Below, in pieces: positions 20,486 through 28,325 of a stretch of 51,870 nt of DNA; position 1 is the first letter of the stretch, and the number at the start of each line of letters is the position of its first letter. The stretch is taken from positions 1-51,870 of the forward strand of contig JANQJO010000104.1 in assembly GCA_028281605.1 (NCBI GenBank), read 5' to 3'. Both the position numbers and the translations under genes were made by a program. The notes beneath the pieces are model-generated. The model made no database searches. It was not told the origin of the DNA and saw only the letters and a list, made by a program, of their open reading frames with translations. This stretch comes from Pseudomonadales bacterium. GTDB lineage: Bacteria; Pseudomonadota; Gammaproteobacteria; Pseudomonadales; JANQJO01.

Positions 20486-20797
20486 TTACTTGCGAACCGC
20501 TTTCTTTTTAACGGCTTTTTTCTTTGGTCCAGGCTTCCTTTTAGGACCTGACTTGGCCCTAACAGTATCCTCAGCCTTCTTTAAAGAAGCTTTCTTTTTA
20601 TCCAGCTTAGTTTGAGCTGCTGCAACTACTTTTTCAAGCGCTGTCACTTCTTTTACAAGCTTAGCGGCCTTTGCTTCTGCTGCAATGAGCCCCTTAGACT
20701 TTGCTAGAGCCTTTACTTTAACTGCTTTTTTAGCAGTTGGCTTACGGCCAGACTTTTTCGGAGCTGCTTTTTTAGTTACTTTACGTTTTGGTGCCAT
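20486..20797 (-). CDS. Histone H1-like lysine-rich DNA-binding protein
   Basis: 103 aa, extremely basic. N-terminal (MAPKRKVTKKAAPKKSGRKP) and C-terminal (GPKRKPGPKKKAVKKKA) Lys/Ala/Pro tails flank a central coiled-coil segment (AEAKAAKLVKEVTALEKVV then AAQTKLDKKKASLKKAED). Composition resembles bacterial histone H1-like and AlgP/AlgR3-type proteins, which bind DNA non-specifically and affect nucleoid structure. An AGGAAG lies about 9 bp before the ATG. Because such tails are low-complexity, homology to a named protein cannot be judged by eye. It is transcribed alone, convergent with panP. Confidence 0.75.
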   Translation of the reverse strand: MAPKRKVTKKAAPKKSGRKPTAKKAVKVKALAKSKGLIAAEAKAAKLVKEVTALEKVVAAAQTKLDKKKASLKKAEDTVRAKSGPKRKPGPKKKAVKKKAVRK

Positions 20798-21187
20798 AGG
20801 AGTCTTCCTTGTATAATTGATTTAGGTTTGTGATTATAGACAGATTTAAAATAAATTGCATAGCTTTTCTCACCCAATCTGTCTTAAATTTTAAATTAAA
20901 TAATGATTTTTTCAAAAATTCTCCAATTTAAGAGTTATTTTAAGGGTCATTCTAGAACACTCAACGCTTTATCTCAAGATTCTCTGAAAATTATGAAAAG
21001 ATAAGGAGAGTTTAAAAAACCAAAGAATGATGTCTCACACTCAAAGCAATAAATCTGTAAACTTTATATTGTTACCGTGAAAATACCTTTTTCATCACTT
21101 AGTGTGATGAAAAAGGTATTCCTCATAGCTGTTATTACTTTATCTACTATATAACTACCCAATCCTCAGCACTAGAGAATGTTGAAG
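20798..21187. other. 390-bp intergenic region with hairpin repeat
   Basis: It holds the promoter side of the H1-like gene and the downstream end of the ExbB/ExbD operon. The only structure I see is family A repeat copy 2 (21072-21133). The rest is AT-rich without readable frames. Confidence 0.5.
21072..21133. repeat. 62-bp hairpin repeat, family A, copy 2
   Basis: Same length and ends as the other copies. The stem ACCTTTTTCATCAC / GTGATGAAAAAGGT is perfect here: the base that mismatches in copies 1 and 3 (GTGACG) is GTGATG. It sits about 55 bp past the end of the AgmX-like gene, where it may also terminate transcription. Confidence 0.85.
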
Positions 21188-22195
21188 CTAAGAAGGCAAA
21201 AATTCAAAAGAATATTGTATCGTTTGGCGGGAAACATCTAATGATACAAAACGCATCATTCTAATGCGCGTTGCCAACTTACGCTCCAGTTTAGGATCAT
21301 CAAGCTCACTGTTTATAATTTTACAGGATGAAATCATTCCAGAAGGTTCTATCACAAGTTCTACCGTCACCTTACCTTGTAAAGCAGGGTTTTTACGAAG
21401 AGCTTTATTATAAAGGGCAAAAATAGCTCCTTTATTCTGATCAAAAACCTGTCTGATGCTATCCTCATCACGATGTCTAACTCGCTTCTTCGTTGACTGC
21501 CCAGATTCTGCAGCTATTGAGTGTGTCAGTTGAGTATCAAGTGCAGCACTACTGATATTAGCCGTGGCTTTGGTCGCCAAACTTTCTCGGCTAGCATAAC
21601 GCATCATCTTTTGGGTAGCAATACCACCACTGCTGGCAATCGTCTGTTGTTTCAATGCTTTAGTACTCAATGCAACCGCTTTGCTTGCTTGGGCCATTAC
21701 ATTTTTATGGGGTCTCGAACTCATTTGAGTCAATTGGGTTGACTTAAAAGTCTGTCGCATATCAGCCAAAGTATCCTGCATCGCCAATAAACCAGAACGA
21801 GCGGCTTTTTCCCTTGCTTTTTTCACAGCTTTAGAGGTAGATTTAGGAATTATAACTGGCTTAGGCTTGGTTTTCTCAACCTTTTTCTGAGCAGTCGATT
21901 CAGATAGTATTTTTTGTAACTTCTGTTGTTTCTGTTGCTGCACTTTATTTTTTACAATCGGTTTAGGCTTTTTTATCTCACGCTTTTGCTTTTTAAGAAT
22001 GATTTTGGCCAATTGAGGTGGTAAAGCCTCCACCTTTTTACGCTCAGCCTCAGGTACTTTAATCAATGGAACCACACCCCCTATGAGCAAAGTCACCATT
22101 AACACCGCTAGTAAAATACGTTTAAAAAACCGATCTTCTAAAGCATACTGCTGCCAAACCAATCCAGACTGACTGTTTACTGCTAACACACCCAC
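21188..22195 (-). CDS. AgmX/PglI C-terminal (TonB-like) domain protein
   Basis: 335 aa. A short cytoplasmic N-terminus is followed by one membrane segment (about 27-45, ILLAVLMVTLLIGGVVPLI), a long Lys/Gln/Pro-rich periplasmic linker (KKPKPIVKNK, KTKPKPVIIPK), and a C-terminal domain from about 245 (DSIRQVFDQNKGAIFALYNKAL, then GKVTVELVIEPSGMISSCKI) typical of AgmX/PglI C-terminal domains. This layout is TonB-like: an energy-coupling rod worked by an ExbB/ExbD motor. It is last in the operon, 16 bp after exbD2. The outer-membrane partner is not in the window. Confidence 0.8.
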   Translation of the reverse strand: MGVLAVNSQSGLVWQQYALEDRFFKRILLAVLMVTLLIGGVVPLIKVPEAERKKVEALPPQLAKIILKKQKREIKKPKPIVKNKVQQQKQQKLQKILSESTAQKKVEKTKPKPVIIPKSTSKAVKKAREKAARSGLLAMQDTLADMRQTFKSTQLTQMSSRPHKNVMAQASKAVALSTKALKQQTIASSGGIATQKMMRYASRESLATKATANISSAALDTQLTHSIAAESGQSTKKRVRHRDEDSIRQVFDQNKGAIFALYNKALRKNPALQGKVTVELVIEPSGMISSCKIINSELDDPKLERKLATRIRMMRFVSLDVSRQTIQYSFEFLPS

Positions 22196-22211
22196 TCCAA
22201 ACCCTCCTTAT

Positions 22212-22760
22212 TTATACACCGGCAGGTCGAGATTCTGATGCTGTATCATTTACAGTCCTGTTCACAGCCAAAGACACCTTGCGAAAATCAGTCTCTGAAC
22301 AAGTAGCCATAACTTTTTTAAGTAAACGATAGGGTACCTCAGTATCACCCATAATAGTCACGGGCCAACCAATATCTGCTTGCTCTGGTTCAAGAGAACC
22401 ACGTCTACGTGACTGATAGTCCAACTCTTTTTTCAACGCAGAGATAACTTCTGACTCCTGCCTTAAAATCTGGCTAATACGAGCAATACTTCGACCTTGC
22501 ACAATAATATTATTTGCATCAATCATCACCACCAAATTTTCCTGTGGCATTTTTTCTGCACTAGATTCGGGCAACTTAATACTTTTATTATTCTGTAACA
22601 CTTGAACTTCAGAAGAGTTCACCATTAAGAAAAAAACCAAAATAGTAAAAATATCCATGAGTGAAACCAAATTCAGCTTAGCTACAGCCGATTTAGACCG
22701 ATGCGCTTTACGTGAACATCGTGAATATAGTGAACATCTAGAGAAACCCAAACTACTCAT
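22212..22760 (-). CDS. ExbD/TolR family protein (second copy)
   Basis: 182 aa. A basic, Cys- and Ser-rich N-terminus (FSRCSLYSRCSRK) leads to the ExbD membrane helix VSLMDIFTILVFFLMVNSS. This contains the conserved membrane Asp (LMD) that carries protons, followed by a periplasmic domain with NLVVMIDANNIIVQG and PVTIMGDTEVPYRLLKKVM. It works as part of the ExbB-ExbD proton-driven motor. Its start overlaps the end of the preceding exbD by 8 bp, implying coupled translation. Two different ExbD subunits next to one ExbB is typical of AgmX-type operons. Confidence 0.85.
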   Translation of the reverse strand: MSSLGFSRCSLYSRCSRKAHRSKSAVAKLNLVSLMDIFTILVFFLMVNSSEVQVLQNNKSIKLPESSAEKMPQENLVVMIDANNIIVQGRSIARISQILRQESEVISALKKELDYQSRRRGSLEPEQADIGWPVTIMGDTEVPYRLLKKVMATCSETDFRKVSLAVNRTVNDTASESRPAGV

Positions 22761-23292
22761 TAGCCACTACCTCCAATGATTGAGACTCTAAAGAGTGAGG
22801 CGCATCAGCAAAAGATATTTCAGGAAACAATTCAGCATCAACCACACTGGCTACAACAACGGCTTTGTAAGACCGCACCGCATCCATAACACTAATGATT
22901 GTTTGATAATCAATTTTTTCCTCAGGCATAATAATAATATCTTTTTTATCTACATCGTTATTTAATAAAGTTTGCTTAATTTTCTGTAAATAAGCAGAGA
23001 TGACCTTAAAGTCATAGCGCTCACCTTCTAGTAGAGGAAAGATCTTGAGTAAATAGCCAGAAGGGTAATACAACTCTATCTTAGACTCCCGTATTACAAG
23101 CTCTAGCTGCTTGTTTTCAGAGTTGTTTTCAGTAAGCTTCACCTCAGATTTAGGCAACTGCAACTCAAGCACAGCAAGATGTGAAAATACCATACTCATC
23201 AGCAATACCGGAACCAACACGATCATCAAATTCAAAAAAGCAGTGATATCCAATTCCGCTGCTCGCTGCTCACTTCTCCTAATACGTTTCAT
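22753..23292 (-). CDS. ExbD/TolR family protein (first copy)
   Basis: 179 aa. N-terminal RAAELDITAFLNLMIVLVPVLLM is the ExbD membrane helix. The conserved acidic position is Asp in ELDITAF, and FLN replaces the usual FMD, so the proton-carrying residue may be shifted or lost compared with the second copy. The periplasmic domain runs to the end, with KKDIIIMPEEKIDYQTIISVMDAVRSYK. It overlaps exbB by 4 bp (ATGA) and the next exbD by 8 bp. Because of the changed membrane motif, it may be a structural partner of the second ExbD. Confidence 0.8.
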   Translation of the reverse strand: MKRIRRSEQRAAELDITAFLNLMIVLVPVLLMSMVFSHLAVLELQLPKSEVKLTENNSENKQLELVIRESKIELYYPSGYLLKIFPLLEGERYDFKVISAYLQKIKQTLLNNDVDKKDIIIMPEEKIDYQTIISVMDAVRSYKAVVVASVVDAELFPEISFADAPHSLESQSLEVVANE

Positions 23293-23939
23293 GCCTGAGG
23301 TGCCTTCTGTTTATTACCACCAATCAGATTCAAACATTTAATACCGGCCATCTCTAAATTATCAACCAGCTGATTGGTTTTACTCTGCAACAACGCATGA
23401 AAAATCAATAAAGGAATGGCTGCAATCAAGCCAAAAGCTGTTGTATTCATAGCCACAGAAATACTTTGCGACAATAATGTTGCTTTTTCAGCAGGGTCAG
23501 CATTAGCAACCGCGGTAAAAGCTGCAATTAAACCAATAATCGTTCCAAGCAAGCCCATCAGCGTTGCAATATTAGCCAAAGTTGCCAAATAGGCTGTTCT
23601 TTTTTCATACCTAGGTAAAACCTCCAGCAAACCTTCTTCCATAGCAGATTCAATATCCTCTCTTGCTTGAGCTTCAGCGTATTTTTTAACACCAGCCACA
23701 ATGATTTTATCCACAGGCACTTGAGAACGCTGAGCAGATTTCAAAACAGTCGAAAATTCTCTTTTTGCAACCAATGGAATCAAAGTATTAAAAGCTTTAC
23801 GATTACGAAAACCAGCCTTAGACAAACACAACCAACGCTCAACAGCAATTGCAGCACCCACTGCCAGAACCACCGCAATAGGATACATAAAAGGCCCCCC
23901 TTCTTGAAAAAACCGTACAATAACATTTACAAAGTCCAT
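23289..23939 (-). CDS. MotA/TolQ/ExbB proton channel family protein
   Basis: 216 aa. Three membrane segments: about 18-35 (MYPIAVVLAVGAAIAVERW), and the pair around 120-145 (TLMGLLGTIIGLIAAFTAV) and 160-185 (TTAFGLIAAIPLLIFHALL). The LATLANIATLMGLLGTIIGL and AMNTTAFGLIAAIP motifs are diagnostic of ExbB/TolQ. It forms the proton channel of the inner-membrane motor with ExbD. First gene of the four-gene minus-strand operon; start codons overlap through the two exbD genes. Confidence 0.9.
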   Translation of the reverse strand: MDFVNVIVRFFQEGGPFMYPIAVVLAVGAAIAVERWLCLSKAGFRNRKAFNTLIPLVAKREFSTVLKSAQRSQVPVDKIIVAGVKKYAEAQAREDIESAMEEGLLEVLPRYEKRTAYLATLANIATLMGLLGTIIGLIAAFTAVANADPAEKATLLSQSISVAMNTTAFGLIAAIPLLIFHALLQSKTNQLVDNLEMAGIKCLNLIGGNKQKAPQA

Positions 23940-24429
23940 GGATATTTGCCCTCAGCATCAAAGAGTTAAAAAGTCGACTAACCACTATGGAGACAATCTT
24001 AGAAAAATCAAGCTAACACAAGGCTTTTTATTTCACCTAAATCGGACTGTTTCCAAATTATTCCTAGCTCTCGTTCCTCCATTAATTGAAGGAAGCACTC
24101 AGAAATATGCGTTCTCTTTCTCATTTTAGCTGCAAAAACTCACATGATTCGAGATGTTGTTCTCGCTTTGACAAATCAAACACCACTTCCAGCGTTCTTT
24201 AGCTCCAAAGGTTAAAAATCCTTCTAACCCACTGCTGTGAAAATAAAATTTTTATTATTTGATAAGCTTAATAGATACATGTTCAATACCAACAAGCACT
24301 TTTTCATGCTTTTTGATATACTCTTACCCTTTTTAAATGAATAAAAAGCTATAATACGCTAACTTTGTATGGCTGTTTTGATCATATTTATATACAATAA
24401 GACGCTTTGTCATAATACTAGGAAGACTT
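23940..24429. other. 490-bp divergent intergenic region between exbB and the helicase gene
   Basis: It must carry promoters in both directions. A TATAAT at 24350-24355 lies about 75 bp before the helicase start and would give a long 5' leader, as is common for cold-shock DEAD-box genes. No convincing -35 is present. An AGGAAG precedes the helicase ATG by 5 bp. I see no gene here. Confidence 0.4.
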
Positions 24430-26154
24430 ATGCCTACCGACTCAAGTGCGAAGATCAGTCACTTTAAAGATTTAGCATTACCAGAGCCTATACTAATGGC
24501 TCTAGAAGAAATCGGGTATGAAGCCCCCTCACCGATTCAAATAAAAGCCATTCCTTGTTTGCTTGCGGGGCACGACCTTGTCGGTCAAGCCCAAACTGGC
24601 ACAGGTAAAACCGCAGCTTTTGCCCTACCTATCTTAGCCCGCATTAACACAACTTTGATGAAGCCACAGGCTCTTGTTCTGACACCAACAAGAGAACTGG
24701 CTTTACAGGTCTCTCAAGCTTTTGAACGTTATGGCGCCCATATAAAAAAATTGAATATACTATCAGTTTATGGTGGCCAAGACTTCAGAACACAGCTGCA
24801 AAAACTGCAGCGTGGGGCCCACATCATTGTTGGCACACCAGGGCGCATCATGGACCATATTCAACGTCAAACTCTAAGGCTGGATTCCCTACAATCTTTG
24901 ATACTCGATGAAGCGGACGAAATGCTTAGAATGGGCTTTATTGAAGACGTACAGTGGATATTAGAACGCATACCTGAGCAACGTCAAAGCGCACTGTTCT
25001 CAGCCACTATGCCAAAGACCATTGCTAAAATTGCTCGGGAATACTTACGTAATCCAACTGAAATCACTGTCAAAGTACGCACTAAAACCTCTGAAACTGT
25101 GCGCCAACGTTACTGGTCAATCAACGGTGTACACAAGCTGGATGCCTTAACTCGCATACTTGAAATAGAAGACTTTGATGGCAGCATCGTATTTACCCGT
25201 ACTAAAACCAGTACAAATGACTTATGTTCAAAACTCAATGAAAGAGGGTTTACAGCCATAGCACTAAACGGTGACATTCCACAACACCAGAGAGAGCAAG
25301 CTGTAGAACAGTTTAAAAACCAAAAATACGATATTCTGGTTGCAACCGATGTGGCAGCTCGAGGACTAGACGTGGACCGCATTACACATGTCATCAATTA
25401 CGACATACCTTATGACCCAGAAGCCTACATCCACCGTATCGGCCGTACCGGCAGAGCAGGCCGCAGCGGTGAGGCCATCTTATTTGTTGCTCCCAGAGAA
25501 AGACGCCTTTTAAAACTGATTGAATCAGCTACCCATCAAAGAATCGAAAAAATGACCTTACCCAGTGTCGAAGCAATCAACCACAAACGCAAAACTCGCT
25601 TCCAGCAAAAAATCTCTGACTTACTCACCCAAGACAACAAAAAAATACAGCAAAACTTACACTTTTTTAAAGAATTATTAACCGATTATCAAAAGAAAAG
25701 TCAGCTAGACGTTCTTGATATAGCCGCAGCTCTTGCTCAGCTCCTACAAAAAGATAAACCTTTTTTATTGGCTGAACAAAGTCATAGTACAACAAGTGTC
25801 AACCCAAAGCCAAGAGATCGGTCTAAAAAAGAGAGGCAAAAATACAAAAAAGACGGCCAAGGTATCGAACAACATAAAAAGAAGTATGAAACACAGCAAC
25901 CAGACAAGCATATGGAACGTTTTCAAATCGCTGTCGGCAAAGTCCATGGCGTTAAACCCAGTAACATCGTTGGAGCTATTGCCAACGAAGCAGGCCTAAG
26001 CAACCGAGACATCGGCAGCATTACTATTGAGCAACGCAGAAGCTTAGTGGATTTACCAAAGAAATTACCAAAGCACCTTTTTCACAAACTAAACAATACC
26101 TGGATCTGCGGGCAAAAACTTAAAATCTCCCGCCTAAGTGAATACTCTCAATAA
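24430..26154 (+). CDS. deaD: DEAD-box RNA helicase, DeaD/CsdA type
   Basis: 574 aa. Motifs in order: Q motif (FKDLALPEPILMALEEIGY, APSPIQ), Walker A AQTGTGKTAAF, PTRELALQ, GTPGRIMDH, the DEAD box LDEADEML, FSATMP, and HRIGRTGRAGRSG. A basic linker (KKERQKYKKDGQGIEQHKKKYE, read in two pieces) precedes a C-terminal DbpA-like RNA-binding fold from about 490 (RFQIAVGKVHGVKPSNIVGAI). It unwinds RNA during ribosome assembly and mRNA decay, especially in the cold. DbpA is an alternative, but the overall length and basic linker fit DeaD/CsdA. A hairpin follows 16 bp after the stop. Confidence 0.9.
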   Translation: MPTDSSAKISHFKDLALPEPILMALEEIGYEAPSPIQIKAIPCLLAGHDLVGQAQTGTGKTAAFALPILARINTTLMKPQALVLTPTRELALQVSQAFERYGAHIKKLNILSVYGGQDFRTQLQKLQRGAHIIVGTPGRIMDHIQRQTLRLDSLQSLILDEADEMLRMGFIEDVQWILERIPEQRQSALFSATMPKTIAKIAREYLRNPTEITVKVRTKTSETVRQRYWSINGVHKLDALTRILEIEDFDGSIVFTRTKTSTNDLCSKLNERGFTAIALNGDIPQHQREQAVEQFKNQKYDILVATDVAARGLDVDRITHVINYDIPYDPEAYIHRIGRTGRAGRSGEAILFVAPRERRLLKLIESATHQRIEKMTLPSVEAINHKRKTRFQQKISDLLTQDNKKIQQNLHFFKELLTDYQKKSQLDVLDIAAALAQLLQKDKPFLLAEQSHSTTSVNPKPRDRSKKERQKYKKDGQGIEQHKKKYETQQPDKHMERFQIAVGKVHGVKPSNIVGAIANEAGLSNRDIGSITIEQRRSLVDLPKKLPKHLFHKLNNTWICGQKLKISRLSEYSQ

Positions 26155-26169
26155 AAAAGCCAGTTATAG

Positions 26170-26195
26170 CTGCTTGTTATTAAAATAACAAGCAG
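26170..26195 (+). terminator. Hairpin after the helicase gene
   Basis: Perfect 12-bp arms CTGCTTGTTATT / AATAACAAGCAG with a 2-base loop, 16 bp after the stop codon. The T run after it is weak (TCTATTG), so it may act with Rho or as a processing-stable 3' end. Confidence 0.6.
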
Positions 26196-26450
26196 TCTAT
26201 TGAATCGGCATTTCTGTATAAAAAACATTCTATCACTTGAAAGCAATCCATTACGTATACACAAATTAGATATCTTGCGTGAAAGGCTATAGGCAGCGAG
26301 AGCCTATATTCCTTATATCATAAAGAAACTAATTATCTCCCAGAAAAAAATGGAGTCAAATTACCCTTCAGCATGAAATATCCGGGTTAAGTCAGAATTT
26401 TCAAACGTGATGGGTATAAAAAACAAAATACACTTGACTACAAAATCTTC

Positions 26451-27638
26451 ATGAGTAAAATGCATAGATATACATTTTACTCACAAAGCAAGCTACCTAT
26501 AAAACAATCTATGCATAAAAGATACTTAGCAAAAGAAATCAAAGCATTACTTAAATCCAAAATGGTGTTTTTAGGAGGGCCCCGTCAAGTAGGAAAAACG
26601 ACACTTTCTTTGAGCTTTCTAAAGCCAGCCACACCTTCCAATGAAGCTTATCTAAATTGGGACGATTTAATAGCAAAAAAGAAAATTAAGACCGGTGAAT
26701 TACCTAACAAATCCATTATTGTTCTTGACGAAATTCATAAATATCGAGGCTGGCGCAATCTTGTTAAAGGCTTTTATGATGTTAAGAAAGAAACACAAAA
26801 ATTTATTATTACAGGGTCAGCCCGCCTGGATCACTACAGAAGAGGAGGAGATTCATTATTAGGACGGTATCGTTACCTTCGAATGCATCCCTTTTCGGTA
26901 TCTGAACTAAAAGCTCGTACGCAAAATGATTTAAATCAACTTTTAAAGTTTGGCGGATTCCCTGAACCCTTTCTCTCTGCATCTGAAAAAATTTGGAGAT
27001 TGTGGCAAAATGAAAGGCTCTATCGACTTGTAAACGATGATATCCGCAACCTAGAAAGTCTACGAGAATACAGCTCTATTGAAACTTTAGCTGAGACATT
27101 ACCTAATCGTGTAGGCTCACCACTTTCAATTTCTGCATTAGCAGAAGATTTAGAATTTAATTACAGAACGATCGAAAATTGGATACAAATACTAGAAAAA
27201 GTATATTACTGCTTTCGTATTTTACCGTATGGCCCACCTAAAATCAGGGCCGTCAAAAAAGAAAAAAAACTGTACTTGTGGGACTGGAGTGCTTGTGAAA
27301 CACAAGGGGCAAAATTTGAAAATTTAGTAGCCTCTCACTTATTAAAATATTGCCACTTCCAAGAAGACACACAAGGCTACAAAATGGAACTCTTTTTTCT
27401 GCGAGACACAGATAAACGTGAAATTGACTTTGTTGTTACCCAAAATAAAAAGCCTGTCTTTGCAGTAGAATGCAAAAACGGTGAGAAGTACACTTCAAAG
27501 CATATTCAATATTTTAAAGAACGAACTGCTATTCCTTATTTTTACCAAGTCCATAATGGCAAAAAAGATTACACACCCAGCCAGGGTGTTCGCATTTTGC
27601 CTTTTTTAACCTTTTGCAAAGAGCTAGATTTAGTCTAG
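26451..27638 (+). CDS. AAA ATPase with DUF4143 domain
   Basis: 395 aa. Walker A GGPRQVGKTTL at about 43-53, Walker B IIVLDEIHKYRGW, and a sensor-like FIITGSARLD define the AAA_14 module. The C-terminal DUF4143 part ends in a PD-(D/E)XK-like core (KREIDFVVTQ, then VFAVECKN). Such proteins are widespread and often laterally spread; their biochemical role is poorly defined. The start at 26451 has an alternative ATG at 26511 (MHKRYLAKE), which matches the usual family N-terminus. It stands between the helicase gene and rsxB, where rsxA would normally be, so it may mark an insertion. Confidence 0.8.
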   Translation: MSKMHRYTFYSQSKLPIKQSMHKRYLAKEIKALLKSKMVFLGGPRQVGKTTLSLSFLKPATPSNEAYLNWDDLIAKKKIKTGELPNKSIIVLDEIHKYRGWRNLVKGFYDVKKETQKFIITGSARLDHYRRGGDSLLGRYRYLRMHPFSVSELKARTQNDLNQLLKFGGFPEPFLSASEKIWRLWQNERLYRLVNDDIRNLESLREYSSIETLAETLPNRVGSPLSISALAEDLEFNYRTIENWIQILEKVYYCFRILPYGPPKIRAVKKEKKLYLWDWSACETQGAKFENLVASHLLKYCHFQEDTQGYKMELFFLRDTDKREIDFVVTQNKKPVFAVECKNGEKYTSKHIQYFKERTAIPYFYQVHNGKKDYTPSQGVRILPFLTFCKELDLV

Positions 27639-27711
27639 CTATTGTTTTATATCCTATGCTATCATGTAGACTTTTTGCACAGGGCACAGGAGGCCTCCTT
27701 AAACAGTAGGT

Positions 27712-28323
27712 TTGATAACTTTTGTGATAGAAACGAGTATAACAGCAAGTCTCATCGCAATAGCTATTTTAGTAGCATTGACGGTTATTTTGGGCGGCTT
27801 ATTAGGCTTCGCTTCAATTCGATTCAAAGTTGATGAAGACCCTATTGTTGATCAAATCAATGCCATTCTCCCGCAAACACAATGCGGTCAATGCGGCCAC
27901 CCAGGCTGTCGACCCTATGCTGAAGCCATTGCCAATGGAGAAGCCATCAATCATTGTCCACCGGGAGGCCAACAAACCATTAATGAGCTGGCCGATTTAC
28001 TCAACTGTGAGCCCTTACCACTGGATGCAGAGCATGGGGTAGAATCGGAGCTGCCTAAGGTCGCTGTCATTCGTGAAGCAGAATGCATTGGCTGCACCAA
28101 ATGCATACAAGCTTGTCCGGTTGACGCAATTTTAGGGGCTGCTAAGCAAATGCACACCGTCATTGCTGACGAATGCACTGGCTGTGACTTATGCGTAGAA
28201 CCTTGTCCGGTGGACTGTATTGACATGGTCAGCGTTAACAAGACCCTACAAACGTGGCAATGGAACAAACCCTGCGGGGCAACACAAAACACAGAGCATT
28301 TAATCGCTGTGAGAAACCTTTGA
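27712..28323 (+). CDS. rsxB: Ion-translocating oxidoreductase subunit RsxB/RnfB
   Basis: 203 aa. An N-terminal membrane helix is followed by the Fe-S domain [18 protein letters not shown]...NHCPPGG and two ferredoxin motifs ([29 protein letters not shown]). It passes electrons within the Rnf/Rsx complex at the inner membrane. The start is uncertain: TTG 27712 and GTG 27724 are possible. A palindrome AGGAGGCCTCCT at 27688-27699 holds a strong Shine-Dalgarno sequence, but too far from either. First rsx gene here; rsxA is not directly upstream. rsxC begins 2 bp after its stop. Confidence 0.93.
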   Translation: MITFVIETSITASLIAIAILVALTVILGGLLGFASIRFKVDEDPIVDQINAILPQTQCGQCGHPGCRPYAEAIANGEAINHCPPGGQQTINELADLLNCEPLPLDAEHGVESELPKVAVIREAECIGCTKCIQACPVDAILGAAKQMHTVIADECTGCDLCVEPCPVDCIDMVSVNKTLQTWQWNKPCGATQNTEHLIAVRNL

Positions 28324-28325
28324 CC

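Noticed and set aside
24350..24429. Possible cold-shock riboswitch-like leader of the helicase gene
   Set aside because: Apart from a TATAAT and a long leader, no conserved structure could be identified by eye.
27642..27833. A short + frame between the DUF4143 gene and rsxB, considered as a remnant of rsxA
   Set aside because: It overlaps rsxB in another frame and lacks the hydrophobic helices of RsxA, so it is not an rsxA fragment.
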